Of a DNA stretch of 64,000 nucleotides, positions 61,140 to 64,000 are shown in pieces. Where the stretch lies: contig SJOL01006634.1 in assembly GCA_004794785.1 (NCBI GenBank), forward strand, positions 230,300 through 294,299, written 5' to 3'. The notes under the pieces were generated by a model. It had not been told where the DNA came from, searched no databases, and worked only from the letters and a program-made list of their open reading frames with translations. The stretch comes from Opisthorchis felineus (Eukaryota; Platyhelminthes; Trematoda; Opisthorchiida; Opisthorchiidae). The position numbers and the translations under genes are program-made. How positions within the stretch are numbered: the first letter of the stretch is position 1; every line of letters begins with the position of its first letter.

Positions 61140-62053
61140 TATTTGTCTCTCATCTTATGGCCTACTGGTTGTATGTCACTCGAAAATGGGCTGTACACGC
61201 ACGATCCGGAATGGTTCAATTCGGTAACATGACCAACAACCGTCAGGAGAATGTCAATGGACGCCTTAAAGACCGGGTGCACCACTCCGACACACTGTAG
61301 CACGCCGTGAAAAGGTGCCTCAACGCGCCGAGTGACTCATGCGAGAATTTGAGATGTATACGTCGTACCACTGTGAGCGACGGCAAATCCTGGAGGGCGA
61401 CGGCTACGTTCTTAACGTGGTCTGTCGAATGACTACGTATGCAAGTTCTCTCGTTTTTAGGCATTGCGGCCGCGACCTCCAAGGCTGCACTATCATAACG
61501 TTGGAACAAACAGGGTGAGGCCAACTTGGGTCAACTTATAGTTCCTGGTGGAAACACCCATGTGTTCCCAGACAGTTGGCACCTGTGCTGGAGAATGCAC
61601 ATGCCCCTTCTGCCAAGCGATGTGGCTCTCTTTCATCCATTTGTTCTCTGTGTTTGGAGATCAGTCAGTTCCAAGCAGTAAGAACTATTCATCATAGATT
61701 TTTCCTTGGCTTGCTTCCCAATCCACCAACGGTGGCTGTCGGAATACAACCTGCCGATATTATTTGTACCCCTTACACTTGTCCCCAAACCACCGCCAGC
61801 AGCTTTGCACGGCCTGCGTAAACAACTGCACCGAGTAGTGGATAAGCTTCGGAGGCTGGAACTCAGGAGAGCCACATCCATCATTAAGCAACTGATTGTT
61901 CAGGGGCAATCCTGCTGCTCAAAGTCTACAACCGATGGCCTGCCGTCGGTGGTCGAGGCTACTGCATCTAAACCCAGGTGGCGGTCTAGGGACACAGACC
62001 TGGACTTTTGTGTGCTCTGTGACCGGCCGACTATTGTCAATGACCGCTAGTGT
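61140..62053 (+). pseudogene. SWIM zinc-finger / MULE-like transposase-derived gene, decayed
   Basis: The plus strand reads RKWAVHARSGMVQFGNMTNN, RQENVNGRLKDRVHHSDTL, a TAG (61297-61299 region), then after a frameshift MREFEMYTSYHCERRQILEG, VVCRMTTYASSLVFRHCGRD and LQGCTI. After another shift GECTCPFCQAMWLSFIHLFS (about 61590-61650) is a SWIM finger. Its CxC and final His are present, but the third Cys (LPCRH in intact relatives) is replaced (LSFIH). A further open frame to 62053 (RRWLSEYNLPILFVPLTLVP) may be the C-terminus. Proteins of this type come from Mutator-like transposases. At least one stop and two frameshifts make it non-functional. Confidence 0.72.
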
Positions 62054-64000
62054 GCAACGAATCGCGTATCATATCACGCCGACCCTGGTGATGGTGAACC
62101 TTGCCCGCTGTGCGGTGATGCACTTCAGGCTTGTCTCAAAGGTGAGTCCACAGAAGACTAACATACTTTTGGTTCTTAGCCCCCGGCCAGTTCATAAAAC
62201 GCAAAGGTGTGATCGCTACCCGGTCCGCAAAGAGGGCGTCTTACGATGTTGACCTGGACTGAAGCACATAATTCCAGCACAGTGTGTCCCGGAAGTCTGT
62301 GTGTGTCCGTGTTTTCGGGTCCACGGAGGAACTACTCGACAGCCGTGAGTAAACGTCCGACTACTACGACTAACGCTCTAAAGCACCAGCTAGATGAAAG
62401 AGACGAAGATGATTTCATGTGACCCATCAGCCCCAAGCAGTTCGTCTCTTAATGAGATCTCATGCATTTCTTGAGGGATACAATAAGTAGGTATGCGAAA
62501 TAGCCGTTGAAGCTGGCGTCGTGTAAACGAGCCTCTACGATGTTATAGCTGCTGAAATGCTCGCATTTTAGTGTAGGTATTCCTCCCAATTTGTCAGCCG
62601 CTTGCTTCATGCTGATGTTTCGATAACCTTATATCTTGCCCTCCTTTCAGGACATCAGTAGCCTAATGAACACTCCGCACGAAGATGGTCGTGCGCTTCC
62701 AGGCAGGACATAAGTACTCAGCAAAACGACTAATAAAACTCATACTTTTTATGTCGTCTAATTTGGACCTTTTCCCTGGTAGAGATGGAAGGGCGCGCTC
62801 CGGCCAGCTTATCAGGCATCGTGAACCACCAGCCGCATGTTAGTCGTGTGCGTTAGCCAGGTTCGTTCAGCTGTCCGCTAGCAACGACGTAGGTTCCATG
62901 TGCTTAGTTGATCAACGCCATGGTCCTCCTGGCGTATTTCGCAAGCTATAATGGGACACTGCTGTTTAAAAACAAACAATCACGTTTTTCGCCAATAATG
63001 AACGCGGCTTCCGCGATTTAACTGGTAACAGATATTATCGGGCAAAAATTATTTACAGGCACCTCCGCATATTTTGCATCCAAAAGGACATGTAGATTCT
63101 AGAATGTTCAGGGAATTATTTCAGCTGTAAAATAATCTGAGAATTTCATTCATTGTAGGTGAGCCACCTTTTTCCGCAATTCGCGATTTCTTATTACATT
63201 ACGCAACGTATTCACAGCCGGTGGTGTTTATTGACCTCGAAGATTCGCTCACTTAAACAAAACCCCAATGTAGATAATTTGTATAATATATATACATATT
63301 TACATTATACTTAGACATTCTACACTATGAAGTGGCAACCCTGGAAACATTGCTTTCAAGAACTCAATTCCACTGTGCGAATACTGAGCGGCCCACTAGC
63401 ACAGTAGTATCCCGTACAATTCCTGCTACAAAATATAGGCTTCGGCAACCTGTCCCACCTACGTGCTCATGCACTTTTCACCTGGAAAAGTTGTCGGTAT
63501 GCTGTCTCGACAATGTCGCAGAAAGCATGCTCGGATGATGCGGTTGCCTTCATGACACTGGGAGCACAGCCGACAGTCTAGTCCAGTAAACTTGTGGATC
63601 GAAAAACCATATCTTCCCCGTTGACCTTCGTTAGGTTATGACCCTTTCAGTCGTTTCGGGGAAAGCCTTGACGAGGTTTGAACTGTTCGTGTCAGGCTGG
63701 CCGGTTGCCAGCTGCGAATGAGTGAGAATGACATAGGCTGATACAAAGGATCGAGAGATCGAGCTTGTCCTTGTCGCTCAGCGGCTTTCGTTCTTCCGAA
63801 AGGCAGTCGCAAATAATAGAGCGAGGAATCTGTCACCGTTGCGAACGTGAGGCTAGTGTAAAAGAGCACCCGAAATAGATTTGAACTGTGTCTTAGATGC
63901 AAGGTGGACAGCTATTCATACGAAGACATCCCACACACCAACCTTCTGAGGTGAGAAAAGTTATTGTCCAATGAATTTGCCTCCTCCAATCTTGAAAATA
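62054..64000. other. no recognised gene
   Basis: Short unrecognised frames only, longest 88 codons at 63636-63902 (-). An AT-rich ATATATATACATA stretch lies near 63287. Confidence 0.4.

Overview
The window looks like nuclear DNA of a parasitic flatworm (Neodermata), more likely a fluke than a tapeworm. The reasons are one host gene with 34-38 base introns, another with introns of 2 to nearly 29 kb, intermediate base composition, and dense, broken RTE-like and CR1-like non-LTR retrotransposons mixed with tRNA-derived SINEs, some carrying hammerhead ribozymes as in schistosomes. The genus is not decided by what I can read. No bacterial operons, rRNA genes, CRISPR arrays or free-standing tRNA genes were seen.

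Two host genes are well supported. ALKBH6 (+ strand, 6403-8478) is complete: four exons encode 255 residues with all iron and 2-oxoglutarate ligands. A LASP-type LIM/nebulin/SH3 gene lies on the - strand and spans about 42 kb, from exon 1 at 60551 to the stop codon at 18119. Its exons are LIM first half (60477-60551), LIM second half (52482-52576), two nebulin-like exons (50171-50258, 46989-47099), a candidate linker exon (30023-30158) and the SH3 exon (18119-18289). Almost everything between 18.3 and 60.5 kb is therefore LASP intron filled with repeats.

Layout: 1-6.3 kb is a pile of CR1-like and RTE-like LINE pieces, including a near-identical 263-base inverted repeat. ALKBH6 follows at 6.4-8.5 kb, then another RTE-like copy at 10.2-11.3 kb, a 4.7 kb stretch with nothing recognised, and a pair of SINEs at 16.0-16.5 kb. 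The LASP introns hold SINE-1 copies, an element with a hammerhead ribozyme in tandem context (25.8-26.3 kb), a dead P4-ATPase fragment (27.3-28.0 kb), the longest RTE-like copy (34.1-37.6 kb, with repeated units in its 5' leader), three copies of a second tRNA-like SINE that also carries a hammerhead motif (41.5-42.8 kb), a second copy of the first hammerhead element (50.7 kb), and a cluster of RTE-like copies (53.4-60.0 kb) with a SINE nested in one of them. Beyond LASP exon 1 lies a decayed SWIM zinc-finger, MULE-like gene (61.1-62.1 kb).

The reading frames of the mobile elements are nearly all broken, so they look like fossils. The non-autonomous SINEs probably relied on LINE machinery such as the RTE-like enzymes here, but no sequence feature proves that pairing. 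The two host genes have no visible functional link.
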